Source of the DNA: Bacteroidota bacterium
GTDB taxonomy: Bacteria; Bacteroidota; Bacteroidia; B-17B0; Aurantibacillaceae
DNA: 64,000 nucleotides
Reading direction: 5' to 3'
NCBI GenBank assembly: GCA_013298715.1
Contig: JAAFIQ010000007.1
Location: 90,661 to 154,660, forward strand
Positions 29,582 through 38,688 of this stretch are shown piece by piece. The first letter of the stretch is position 1; each line of letters begins with the position of its first letter. A model generated the notes under the pieces. That model saw only the letters and a program-made list of their open reading frames with translations. It ran no database searches and was not told where the DNA came from. The translations under genes were made by a program, and so were the position numbers.

Positions 29582-30336
29582 AATAAAATATAAAAAAAAT
29601 AAAACGCAACCTCAACCACTTGCTGCGTTGCGCCTAGGCAATCACCTGTGTAGCCGCCAATCCACTTTTTAAAATAGCGAGCTAGTAAAATTGTGATTAA
29701 ATATAAAGGCGCAAGTAAAACAAATATGTAGGCACTTTTAAACACTAACAACCCAGCAAGCCCAAAGAGCAAAGTCACACCGACATTTGTTATTGAAATA
29801 CTTTTTGCAACAGGTTTCGCCTTACTATCTTCGTTTTCGCGTACGTAGTTGTGTGTAAAAATTATTGTTGATGCCATAAATCTGCTCACTGAATGCGCAC
29901 TAAAAATTACAAATGGTAGTATTTTAGAATCAATACTCATTAAACAAAAAAATTTAAATAATAAAATTGAAACTATACCAATAACGCCGTAAGCCCCTAC
30001 CCTACTATCTTTCATTATGTCTAAAATTTTTTCTTTTGTCCAACCTCCACCAAAGCCGTCGCATACGTCTGCAAAACCATCTTCATGAAAAGCACCTGTA
30101 ATAAACACACCACAAATCATTGACGCAATTAATGCTATCTCTTTTGTAAAATAGAAACTAAGCAAATAAAATACGAGGGCACAAGTGCCTCCAACAATAT
30201 ACCCTATAAGCGGAAAGTAACGTGTTGCCTTGTTTAAAAGAATCGCATCATGATTAACCCAATTTGGACAAGGAATGCGTGTATAAAACATTACAGCTGT
30301 TAAAAACACTTGTATTTCGTGTTTCAAAAATTTCAT
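29566..30336 (-). CDS. cobS: Adenosylcobinamide-GDP ribazoletransferase
   Basis: FYTRIPCPNW...GAFHEDGFADVCDGFGGGWTKEKILDIMKDSRVGAYG. Confidence 0.93.
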   Translation of the reverse strand: MKFLKHEIQVFLTAVMFYTRIPCPNWVNHDAILLNKATRYFPLIGYIVGGTCALVFYLLSFYFTKEIALIASMICGVFITGAFHEDGFADVCDGFGGGWTKEKILDIMKDSRVGAYGVIGIVSILLFKFFCLMSIDSKILPFVIFSAHSVSRFMASTIIFTHNYVRENEDSKAKPVAKSISITNVGVTLLFGLAGLLVFKSAYIFVLLAPLYLITILLARYFKKWIGGYTGDCLGATQQVVEVAFYFFYILLWKLL

Positions 30337-31358
30337 GCTAATTCAACTTCTTTGTTTGATACGCCAGCGCTCTCAAAACTTGCCATATTATTTATAAACT
30401 CAACTGCACTTTTTATTATAGGATAAGCTATTGCACAGCCCGTTCCTTCGCCCAGGCGCATATTCAAATTTATTAATGGAGTCGCTTTAAAATATGCTAA
30501 AAGATATTTATGTCCGTTTTCATTGCTTTGATGACAAAAAATTGCATTATCAATTATTTTTGGTTCGAATTTGTTAGCGCATAAAAATGCCGCACTGGCA
30601 ATAAACCCATCCACTAATATTAATTTATTTTGGTTATAGCAGGCAATCATTGCAAAACATATTGTTGCAATTTCAAAACCGCCAAAATAGTGTAGTACTT
30701 CTAAAACATTTCGCTTGTCTAACTTGTGCTTATTTAATGCGTGAGTGAGTATATCTATTTTTTTTGAGTACTGTTCATCGTTTAATCCTGTTCCACGTCC
30801 AATACAATCTTTTAATGCAATACCTGTAAGGCAATGAATGATTAAAGCCGCAGATGAAGTATTTCCAATCCCCATTTCACCAAAGCCAAATACATTGCAA
30901 CTTGTACTACTAGAAATATCATTTATTATTTTTTCTGCGTGGTTTTTAGCAATAGTTAATTCTGGTTCTGTAATTGCTGGTTTGTATAAAAAATTAGCTG
31001 TACCATTTGCTACTCTGGCATCAATAAGTTTAGTGTGTGCTTTTAATTCCTTTTTCACTCCTGCATCTACAACCAAAACATTTATATTGTGTTGTTTTGC
31101 AAATACATTAATTGCTGCACCTTCTTTTAAAAAATTATAAACCATTTGCCAGGTTACATCTTGCGGATAAGCACTAACTCCTTCTTCAGCAATACCATGA
31201 TCTGCTGCAACGACCAAGATGTGTGGTTCAATTAATTTTGGATTTAGTGTGTTTTGAACTTTACAAATTTTAAGAGCAATTGCCTCAAGCATTCCCAAGG
31301 CTCCTAATGGTTTTGTTTTAGAATCTATTTTATTCTGAATATCTTTTTCTTTTATCAT
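30333..31358 (-). CDS. cobT: Nicotinate-nucleotide-dimethylbenzimidazole phosphoribosyltransferase
   Basis: KTKPLGALGMLEAIALKICKVQ...VVAADHGIAEEGVSAYPQDVTWQMV...FGFGEMGIGNTSSAALI. Confidence 0.93.
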   Translation of the reverse strand: MIKEKDIQNKIDSKTKPLGALGMLEAIALKICKVQNTLNPKLIEPHILVVAADHGIAEEGVSAYPQDVTWQMVYNFLKEGAAINVFAKQHNINVLVVDAGVKKELKAHTKLIDARVANGTANFLYKPAITEPELTIAKNHAEKIINDISSSTSCNVFGFGEMGIGNTSSAALIIHCLTGIALKDCIGRGTGLNDEQYSKKIDILTHALNKHKLDKRNVLEVLHYFGGFEIATICFAMIACYNQNKLILVDGFIASAAFLCANKFEPKIIDNAIFCHQSNENGHKYLLAYFKATPLINLNMRLGEGTGCAIAYPIIKSAVEFINNMASFESAGVSNKEVELA

Positions 31359-32333
31359 TTAAAGTTTGGTGATTTTTTTGTGCAGAGTTGTGTTACTTTC
31401 CGTTTCAATTTCTAAAAAATAGAAACCTTTGCTAAGACTTGAGATATCAACATTTTCCGAAACACTTTTCAATATTTCTTTTCCGTCTGATGAGATTATT
31501 TTTATAGATTTAATTACTTCTAACTCACCACGTATTGTAATTTTATCTTTTGCTGGATTAGGATAGATTGTAATAGATGCAAATAAATCGTTTTTAGTAA
31601 TTGCTGTTGGCGCCTCGTGAATTACCCCAACGGCATCCAAATCAAAACCACCACTGGCAAACAAGGTTGGATATGGATCGTTTATTGGTTTGTTGTCATT
31701 ATCAAAACTTACATTCGAGCCAGTAACTTTTCCAACAACATCAATAATTCTAACGTGTGTAATGGCGTTTATATTTAAGGAAGAAAACAAAGCCAGCTCC
31801 TGCAAGTCAAATGGTGTGCCGTAATTTCCACGGTACTTGCCTGCCAAATTATTTAATTTTGTTGCATCACTTGTATTGTCGAAAGGACCAATTTGTGTTA
31901 TGGTTTGTGTGTTAGATGTTGCAGGAAATCGTTTGTAATTTAAGCCATCGCTGCTTACCTCAACAAAAGCAAGTTCTAAAAAAACGTCGCTGAACGAATT
32001 TTCGAAAACTGCAAAATCATAACCAGGGCCATTTTTAATAGGTTTATCAAACGTTAGCACTGCAATGCCGCCGTCGCCCAAACTTACTACTGGATTAAAT
32101 CCAGCTTTTTTTGTGGCGTTTGTATCATGGCCAACGGTAACAAAGCCACTATCTGGCAACATAACATCTTTATAACCTCTTATAACGGTGCATGTTTTAG
32201 CCCACGACTTAAAAGCGCTACTATCTTTATACATAGCAGTGGTATTAATACTACCTACTGGCCCAGCAAACTGAGCAATAGAATGTGCGCACAAAAAAAT
32301 GCCAACACAAAAAAATAAATTTAATTTTCCCAT
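31359..32333 (-). CDS. T9SS type A sorted cell-surface protein, first gene downstream of a cobalamin riboswitch
   Basis: Signal peptide at MGKLNLFFCVGIFLCAHSIAQ (start revised to 32333; the longer supplied ORF runs into the riboswitch). C-terminal IYPNPAKDKITIRG...GFYFLEIETESNTTLHKKITKL. Confidence 0.85.
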   Translation of the reverse strand: MGKLNLFFCVGIFLCAHSIAQFAGPVGSINTTAMYKDSSAFKSWAKTCTVIRGYKDVMLPDSGFVTVGHDTNATKKAGFNPVVSLGDGGIAVLTFDKPIKNGPGYDFAVFENSFSDVFLELAFVEVSSDGLNYKRFPATSNTQTITQIGPFDNTSDATKLNNLAGKYRGNYGTPFDLQELALFSSLNINAITHVRIIDVVGKVTGSNVSFDNDNKPINDPYPTLFASGGFDLDAVGVIHEAPTAITKNDLFASITIYPNPAKDKITIRGELEVIKSIKIISSDGKEILKSVSENVDISSLSKGFYFLEIETESNTTLHKKITKL

Positions 32334-32373
32334 AATTTTAAACCTACCCCAATCGCGAGGGTGTTGTTTTTTC

Positions 32374-32518
32374 ATTGGCAGGTTTCCTGACTTTTTGCTT
32401 AGTTTAATGCTCCTTCTCAAGTTTGGGAACTTAATGGTATTTGCAAAAAACTTATATCAAATTACAGTTGCGCGACAGTTAAGGACTTTCACCTTATTCC
32501 CATTAGCACCAATTAGCA
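32374..32518 (-). promoter_or_regulatory. Cobalamin (AdoCbl) riboswitch
   Basis: Minus-strand sequence reads AATTGGTGCTAATGGGAATAAGGTGAAAGTCCTTAACTGTCGCGCAACTGTAA...AAGTCAGGAAACCTGCC, the conserved B12-box/receptor features, immediately upstream of the cob operon. Confidence 0.95.
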
Positions 32519-32526
32519 CAAATATA
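32519..32526 (-). promoter_or_regulatory. Candidate Bacteroidota -7 element (TATATTTG) for the riboswitch transcript
   Basis: Minus-strand TATATTTG matches TAnnTTTG just 5' of the riboswitch core. No clear -33 TTG. Confidence 0.45.
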
Positions 32527-32543
32527 ACAAAAGAATTTTGAAA

Positions 32544-32559
32544 TTAAGTTTAAACTTAA
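32544..32559. promoter_or_regulatory. 16-bp perfect palindrome TTAAGTTTAAACTTAA in the feoA/cob-operon divergent intergenic region
   Basis: Read directly; lies between the riboswitch 5' end and feoA. Confidence 0.4.
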
Positions 32560-32618
32560 AATACCCTATTTAAGGTATGCTCAAAATTCAAAAACACTTA
32601 ACTTTGAAGTGATTTATT

Positions 32619-32846
32619 ATGACCACGTTGGCAATTTTGAATAAAGGTGAAAGGGGTATTATATCAACTTACTTAAATAACGATTTAAGTACAAAATTAA
32701 TTGATATGGGCTGTATTCCAGGCGAACGTTTTTCAATTACAAATATTGCTCCGCTTGGTTGCCCAATATCAATTGATGTGCAAGGATACCAACTTAGTAT
32801 TAGAAAATCAGAGGCAGAAAACGTTCTAGTTGAGAGAGAAAAATAA
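32619..32846 (+). CDS. feoA: Ferrous iron transport protein A
   Basis: 75 aa FeoA/SH3-like domain (IISTYLNNDLSTKLIDMGCIPGERFSITNIAPLGCPISIDVQGYQLSIRKSEAENVLVE), next to feoB. Confidence 0.9.
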   Translation: MTTLAILNKGERGIISTYLNNDLSTKLIDMGCIPGERFSITNIAPLGCPISIDVQGYQLSIRKSEAENVLVEREK

Positions 32847-34856
32847 TTGAATTCGCTTAAAGAAAATAAATTAAAAATTGCTTTACTAGGCAATCCAAAT
32901 GCTGGCAAATCTACTTTGTTTAATGCGTTAACTGGTCTCAATCAAAAAACTGGCAATTATGCTGGTGTAACGGTTGATAGGATTGACGGGAAATTTAAAA
33001 TTAACCAAGAAAACATAATAACAGAATGTACGATTACAGATTTGCCTGGCACTTATAGTTTGTATCCTAAATCTTTAGACGAAAGGGTAACCTGTGGTTA
33101 TTTGTTATTAGAAAATATTGACGTGGCTTTGGTGGTTGTAGATGCTACCAATTTAAAACGAAATTTATTGTTAGCCACACAAATAATCGATTTAAAATTT
33201 AGAACAGTTATAGCCTTAAATTTTACAGATGAAACCAATTTGCAAAATATAAAAATTGATGTAAATGGCTTGGAGCAAGACTTAGGCGTACCAATAGTTT
33301 GTATTGATTCAAGAAATAAAGTTGGTTTTAACGAACTACATATTGCGCTTTTAAAAGCAAAAGTTAGTACCAGCATTTTTTATGACGTGGCCTCGTTTCC
33401 TAATTTAACCTACAAAGAATTTGTTAGTAAAGGGCTTTCAACCGCACTAAACACAGAAGAAAATAAGGATAAAATTTTTAGATTTAGTCAGCTCAACTAC
33501 CTAACAAAAAAGCATGTTAAAAGTCCTAATGAGTTATCACTAAAAATACTATCAAATAAAATTGATAAAATAACAACCCATAAGGTGTTAGGATACCTTG
33601 TTTTGCTGGCGGTTTTATTTACTGTATTCCAATTAATATTTTTTGTGGCAGAGTACCCAATGGGTTGGATAGAAAATGCTTTTTTAGCACTTCAAAATTT
33701 TGTACACGATAATCTTCCCGAAGGAAAAATTAATGATTTGGTTGTAAATGGCATTATTGCTGGCATTAGCGGTGTAGTTATGTTCATTCCACAAATTGCA
33801 TTGTTGTTTTTATTTATTGCCGTTTTAGAAGATAGCGGTTACATGGCACGCGCAAGTTTTATAATGGATAAACTTATGCGCGGTTTTGGTTTAAATGGTA
33901 AATCAGTAATCCCGTTAATTAGCGGAACAGCTTGTGCAGTGCCCTCTATAATGGCAACAAGAGGCATTAGCAATTTAAAAGAGCGCTTAATCACAATTTT
34001 TATCCTCCCATTAATCAGTTGTAGTGCTCGCCTGCCAGTATATACACTCCTTATAGCAGTTCTTTACCCAAACGATTATTTTTTAGGGATTTTTAATTTA
34101 AAAGGACTTGCTTTAATGGCTCTTTATTTTGTTGGTTTTATTATGGCTTTGCTTATCGCTTTAATAATGCATTTGTACATCAAACCTAGTGAAAAAAGTT
34201 TTTTCATAATGGAAATGCCTGTATATAGAATTCCGCAGGCACGAAGCATTTTTTTAACTGTTTTAAATAAAGTAAAAGTATTTGTGATTGACGCTGGGAA
34301 AATAATTTTTGCGCTGTCAATAATTCTTTGGTTTTTGGGGAGTTATGGTCCGGGAGATAATTACTCAGATTTAGCAAAACAAGAGTTGGAAGTAAAAGCG
34401 CGACCAATGCATCCTTTGAATGATTCATTAAGAAAAGTTATTCAAACTCAAAAATTAGAAAACAGTTATATTGGTGTTTTTGGAAAAGCAATTGAGCCGG
34501 CAATTAAACCTTTAGGTTTTGATTGGAAAATTGGAATAGCGTTAATTACCTCTTTTGCAGCACGAGAGGTTTTTGTTGGCACCATGTCAACCATTTATCA
34601 AACGGGTGATAGTGAAGATTTAATGAGTATAAAAGAAAAATTAATATTTGAAAGAAGAGAAAATGGGAGCCCAACTTACTCCACAGCTACTTGTTGGGCG
34701 CTACTTATTTTTTATGCGTTTGCTATGCAATGCATTAGCACCGTGGCTACCACCAAACGCGAAACCAAGAGCTGGCGGTGGGCCGCGATACAATTTTTTT
34801 CGTTTACAGCGCTTGCTTACTTAAGCGCCTTTTTAGTATATCAACTATTAGCTTAA
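32847..34856 (+). CDS. feoB: Ferrous iron transport protein B
   Basis: GNPNAGKSTLFNALTG, DLPGTYSL, FeoB Gate domains. TTG start directly abutting the feoA stop. Confidence 0.95.
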   Translation: MNSLKENKLKIALLGNPNAGKSTLFNALTGLNQKTGNYAGVTVDRIDGKFKINQENIITECTITDLPGTYSLYPKSLDERVTCGYLLLENIDVALVVVDATNLKRNLLLATQIIDLKFRTVIALNFTDETNLQNIKIDVNGLEQDLGVPIVCIDSRNKVGFNELHIALLKAKVSTSIFYDVASFPNLTYKEFVSKGLSTALNTEENKDKIFRFSQLNYLTKKHVKSPNELSLKILSNKIDKITTHKVLGYLVLLAVLFTVFQLIFFVAEYPMGWIENAFLALQNFVHDNLPEGKINDLVVNGIIAGISGVVMFIPQIALLFLFIAVLEDSGYMARASFIMDKLMRGFGLNGKSVIPLISGTACAVPSIMATRGISNLKERLITIFILPLISCSARLPVYTLLIAVLYPNDYFLGIFNLKGLALMALYFVGFIMALLIALIMHLYIKPSEKSFFIMEMPVYRIPQARSIFLTVLNKVKVFVIDAGKIIFALSIILWFLGSYGPGDNYSDLAKQELEVKARPMHPLNDSLRKVIQTQKLENSYIGVFGKAIEPAIKPLGFDWKIGIALITSFAAREVFVGTMSTIYQTGDSEDLMSIKEKLIFERRENGSPTYSTATCWALLIFYAFAMQCISTVATTKRETKSWRWAAIQFFSFTALAYLSAFLVYQLLA

Positions 34857-34895
34857 CATGCAATTATCACTTATTTCTTATTTTTATAAATTTAT

Positions 34896-36548
34896 ATGAT
34901 AAATAAACTTAAATTTTCTTTGTGTTTTTTTATTTCAGCTCTTACTGGCTCGGGTCAATCAAAGCCAAGCACACAAATTGTAACAAAACCAAAATTAGTT
35001 ATTGGTATTGTAGTTGACCAAATGCGTAACGATTACATTTACCGCTACTGGAATAGATTCGGGAATGGCGGGTTTAAAAAATTAGTAACGCAAGGTTATT
35101 ATTTTAAAAATGCGCATTTTAATTACATACCAACTTACACTGGCCCTGGGCATAGCAGCATTTATACAGGAACCACGCCCCGCACACACGGAATAATTGC
35201 CAACGAATGGTTTGATAAAAACACCAAAAAAGAAGTTTATTGTGTTACAGATACAGCCATGAAAACAATTGGATCGAGTAATAAATCTGGACAAGTATCA
35301 CCAAAAAACCAAATAAGTTCAACTATTGGCGATGAGTTACTAATGAGTTCGAACAAACAATCGAAAGTTTTTGGCATTGCTTTAAAAGATAGAAGTGCTG
35401 TGTTACCCGCAGGCCACGCTGCCCAAGGTGCATTTTGGTTGGATGAGCAAGCAGGTAATTTTGTAAGCAGCTCGTGGTATTGCAACGAGTTACCAGCATG
35501 GGTGAATGCTTTTAACGAAAAAAAAATAGCAAAAACATATTTAGAAAAAGGTTGGGAAACTATTTATCCGATTAGTACTTACACCAATTCTATTGCCGAT
35601 TTGAATACTTATGAAAGCGTGCCCAACAAACAAGATAAACCAATTTTTCCTTACAACTATAAAAATTATTTAGAAAAAAACAATGTAGGCATCATACGCG
35701 CCACACCTTATGGCAATAGCATTACCAAAGACTTAGCCCTTGCGTGTATAAAAGCAGAAAATTTAGGGAAAGATGATTTTACAGATTTATTGTGTTTAAG
35801 TTTTTCGAGTACGGATATAGTGGCGCATTCTTATGGACCAAGGGCTGTAGAGGTTGAGGATATTTATTTACGATTGGATAAAGACTTAGAGGAGTTAATT
35901 AATTTTTTAGAGAAAGAAGTTGGAAAAAATAATTTTACTCTTTTTTTAACGGCCGATCATGGTGGAGCAGATGTACCAAGGCACTTACTAGACAATAAAA
36001 TTCCGGCGGGCTATATTAAAGAAAAAAAACTACAAGCCAATGTGAAAGCCTACTTCCAAAAAAATTACAACGATTCTACTTTGGTGGTGAATATTAGTAA
36101 CGAACAAATTTTTTTAGACACCGATAAAATAGATAATTTAAAATTAAACAAGGATGATGTAGAGAATAAATTATGTTCATTTTTAATCACCCAAAACGGC
36201 ATTGCAGAAGCCTTTCCAAGTACCGTTTTAAAATTTAATAATTTCGATACTAAAAATTACGCTTCCTTACTACAGAATGGTTACAAACATAACATGAGCG
36301 GTAATGTAGCGTACATTCTAAATCCGGCTTGGATGGATTATGCTGAAAAAGGCACAACGCATGGGGCTGGCTATAATTACGATACGCACGTACCCATAAT
36401 TTTTTATGGTAATTCCGTTCCAAAAGGAGAGAATTATAATTACATTACCATAACCCAAATTGCGCCAACCGTTTGCGAGCTTATTCAGATTAACCAAACA
36501 AATGGATGCACCGCTCTGCCCTTGCAAACCTTGTTTGAAAAAAAATAA
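34896..36548 (+). CDS. PafA-like alkaline phosphatase family protein
   Basis: VVDQMRNDYIYRYWNRFGNGGFKKLVTQGYYFKNAHFNYIPTYTGPGHSSIYTGTTPRTHGI; TADHGGADVPRHL. Confidence 0.88.
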   Translation: MINKLKFSLCFFISALTGSGQSKPSTQIVTKPKLVIGIVVDQMRNDYIYRYWNRFGNGGFKKLVTQGYYFKNAHFNYIPTYTGPGHSSIYTGTTPRTHGIIANEWFDKNTKKEVYCVTDTAMKTIGSSNKSGQVSPKNQISSTIGDELLMSSNKQSKVFGIALKDRSAVLPAGHAAQGAFWLDEQAGNFVSSSWYCNELPAWVNAFNEKKIAKTYLEKGWETIYPISTYTNSIADLNTYESVPNKQDKPIFPYNYKNYLEKNNVGIIRATPYGNSITKDLALACIKAENLGKDDFTDLLCLSFSSTDIVAHSYGPRAVEVEDIYLRLDKDLEELINFLEKEVGKNNFTLFLTADHGGADVPRHLLDNKIPAGYIKEKKLQANVKAYFQKNYNDSTLVVNISNEQIFLDTDKIDNLKLNKDDVENKLCSFLITQNGIAEAFPSTVLKFNNFDTKNYASLLQNGYKHNMSGNVAYILNPAWMDYAEKGTTHGAGYNYDTHVPIIFYGNSVPKGENYNYITITQIAPTVCELIQINQTNGCTALPLQTLFEKK

Positions 36549-36714
36549 AACGCAGTAGGGTATTAAATGCCGATTGAGATGGATTGAGTTAAGCGGTGGA
36601 TTAAAGTTTTAATTAGAAGTCTAAACAAGATGAAACTTCTCCTTTTAAATCGTTGTTAGCATTTCAAATTATTTGATAAACAATCAATTTTAATTCTAAC
36701 TTAGTAAAAAAAAC

Positions 36715-38652
36715 ATGAAAGAAAATTACGCTCTATTTTTATTAGTTTTAATTACTTTATTTAGTAGTCAAAATTCTATAAATGCACAGTGTGCTGTGCC
36801 TCCAACACCAACAGTTACAGCAACTGGGGCCTGTGGCAACAATTTCCCAATAACGCCAACTTTAACCGCTACAGGTGCTTCAACTTTACAAACAAGCTGG
36901 TATGCTAATTCCTTTGGTGGAAATGCTGTTGGAACTGGTAGCACTTATGCAACACCAAGTTTAACTGCGGCTACAGTATTTTATGCTGCGCAATTATCAG
37001 CAACATCTAACGCATCGTTAACATTACCCTCACAGAGTAGCACCTTCTCAGGAAATAGTAGAGGGTACTATTTTACTGCTCCTGTATCTTTTGTTATTAC
37101 AGGTGTTAGGGTTCCAACAGATGCTAGTTCGGGTAATTCAAACATTGCTATTGTTAAGTTTCAAGGTAATGTGCCACCGCCTTTATTTGCGGCCACAACC
37201 AACTCGTTCGATATTTTGTATCTAACCCAAAATAATACGAGTGGTACTGGTACAATTGCCGTTAACATTCCTGTATATGCAGGCGAGGTAATTGGTGTTT
37301 TAGGAGACAGAGGCAGTATCAATTCTTATGCTTCGGGGCCTACAACTCAAAGTTTAGGCAGTAATACGCTTATATTAAATCGTTTAGGTATGCAATTTCC
37401 GCTTCCATCAACTGTGCCGCAACAATTATGGGCAGAGGCTTCAGGAAGTATTTCAAGAGTTGAATTATATACCACTTTAGGTTGTTTAAATTCATTAACT
37501 GCTTATACGGTTAATATAAATCCAAACCCAACGGTAAGCATTGTTGGTGGTTCGTCTCCTATTTGCGCTGGGGGTACGGTTAACTTAACAGTTTCAGGAG
37601 CCGATACCTATAGCTGGAGCACAGGTGCAAGCGGTTCAACGATTGCGCCTGCACCCGCAGTAAGTACCACCTACACAGCCGTTGGAACTTTAACTGCTAG
37701 TGGTTGTTTTGCAATGGCAACCAAGGTTGTTACTGTCAATCCAAACCCAGTAATTTCGATTAGTAGCCCAAGTGCTATTTGTAGTGGTAATTCGTTAAGT
37801 TTAACGGCGAGTGGTGCTAGCACTTATACTTGGAATACAGGAGCAACTACTGCTTCTATTAGTGCAACGCCTACTGCAAATATTACTTATACTGCAAGCG
37901 GCACCAATACAGTAACTGGTTGTGTTGGCAATACAACGAAGTCTATCACAGTGAACTCAAACCCAGTAATTTCGATTAGTAGCTTAAGTGTTGTTTGTAG
38001 TGGTAATTCGTTAAGTTTAACGGCGAGTGGTGCTAGTACTTATACTTGGAATACAGGGGCAACTACTGCTTCTATTAGTGTAACACCTACTATAAATATT
38101 ACTTATACTGCAAGCGGCACCAATACGGTAACTGGTTGTGTTGGCAATACAACGCAAGCAATAACCGTCAATCCAAACCCAACGGTTATAGCCACAAGCA
38201 ATACAAGTTTAATTTGTGTGGGTCAATCAGCAACCATAAGCTCATCGGGTGCAAGCACTTACTCTTACTCTCCTGCTATTCCATTGTCTGGAGTTATTTC
38301 GCCATCGGCTACCACCACCTATACAATTATGGGAACGAGTTTGCTTGGTTGTTCGGGAATGACAACGTTAACACAATCCGTTTCATTGTGTACAGGTATT
38401 GAAGCTAATTTTAGTAATTCAAGTTTGATTTCTATTTATCCAAATCCAACATCTGGTATTTTAAATATTAATTATCTAAGCGGCTCAACCAAAAATTTAC
38501 AAATTTTGGATATCAGTGGTAGAATTGTTTTAGAAACTTCGGTAGCGGATGATACGAGTACGTTAAACATTTCTAACTTACAAAGTGGGATTTACTATTT
38601 AAAAATTCTATCCACTACTAAAGTAGATTGTTTGAAGATAGTTAAAGAGTAG
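36715..38652 (+). CDS. Secreted repeat (Ig/PKD-like) protein with T9SS type A sorting domain
   Basis: Signal peptide; repeated SLTASGASTYTWNTGATTASIS modules; C-terminal IYPNPTSGILNINY...SGIYYLKILSTTKVDCLKIVKE. Confidence 0.85.
   Translation: MKENYALFLLVLITLFSSQNSINAQCAVPPTPTVTATGACGNNFPITPTLTATGASTLQTSWYANSFGGNAVGTGSTYATPSLTAATVFYAAQLSATSNASLTLPSQSSTFSGNSRGYYFTAPVSFVITGVRVPTDASSGNSNIAIVKFQGNVPPPLFAATTNSFDILYLTQNNTSGTGTIAVNIPVYAGEVIGVLGDRGSINSYASGPTTQSLGSNTLILNRLGMQFPLPSTVPQQLWAEASGSISRVELYTTLGCLNSLTAYTVNINPNPTVSIVGGSSPICAGGTVNLTVSGADTYSWSTGASGSTIAPAPAVSTTYTAVGTLTASGCFAMATKVVTVNPNPVISISSPSAICSGNSLSLTASGASTYTWNTGATTASISATPTANITYTASGTNTVTGCVGNTTKSITVNSNPVISISSLSVVCSGNSLSLTASGASTYTWNTGATTASISVTPTINITYTASGTNTVTGCVGNTTQAITVNPNPTVIATSNTSLICVGQSATISSSGASTYSYSPAIPLSGVISPSATTTYTIMGTSLLGCSGMTTLTQSVSLCTGIEANFSNSSLISIYPNPTSGILNINYLSGSTKNLQILDISGRIVLETSVADDTSTLNISNLQSGIYYLKILSTTKVDCLKIVKE
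37744..38175 (+). repeat. Two near-identical 216-bp tandem repeats (37744-37959, 37960-38175) inside the T9SS protein gene
   Basis: Direct alignment by eye: about a dozen mismatches over the first ~190 bp. Unit is exactly 72 codons. Confidence 0.9.
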
Positions 38653-38688
38653 TGAAAATTTTAATGTATCACCAAATAAGTATATATT

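Noticed and set aside
32334-32420. N-terminal extension of the 31359 ORF (MRRSIKLSKKSGNLPMKKQHPRDWGRFKI)
   Set aside because: It overlaps the riboswitch 3' region. The signal peptide begins at the internal Met (32333), so the extension is not a real N-terminus.
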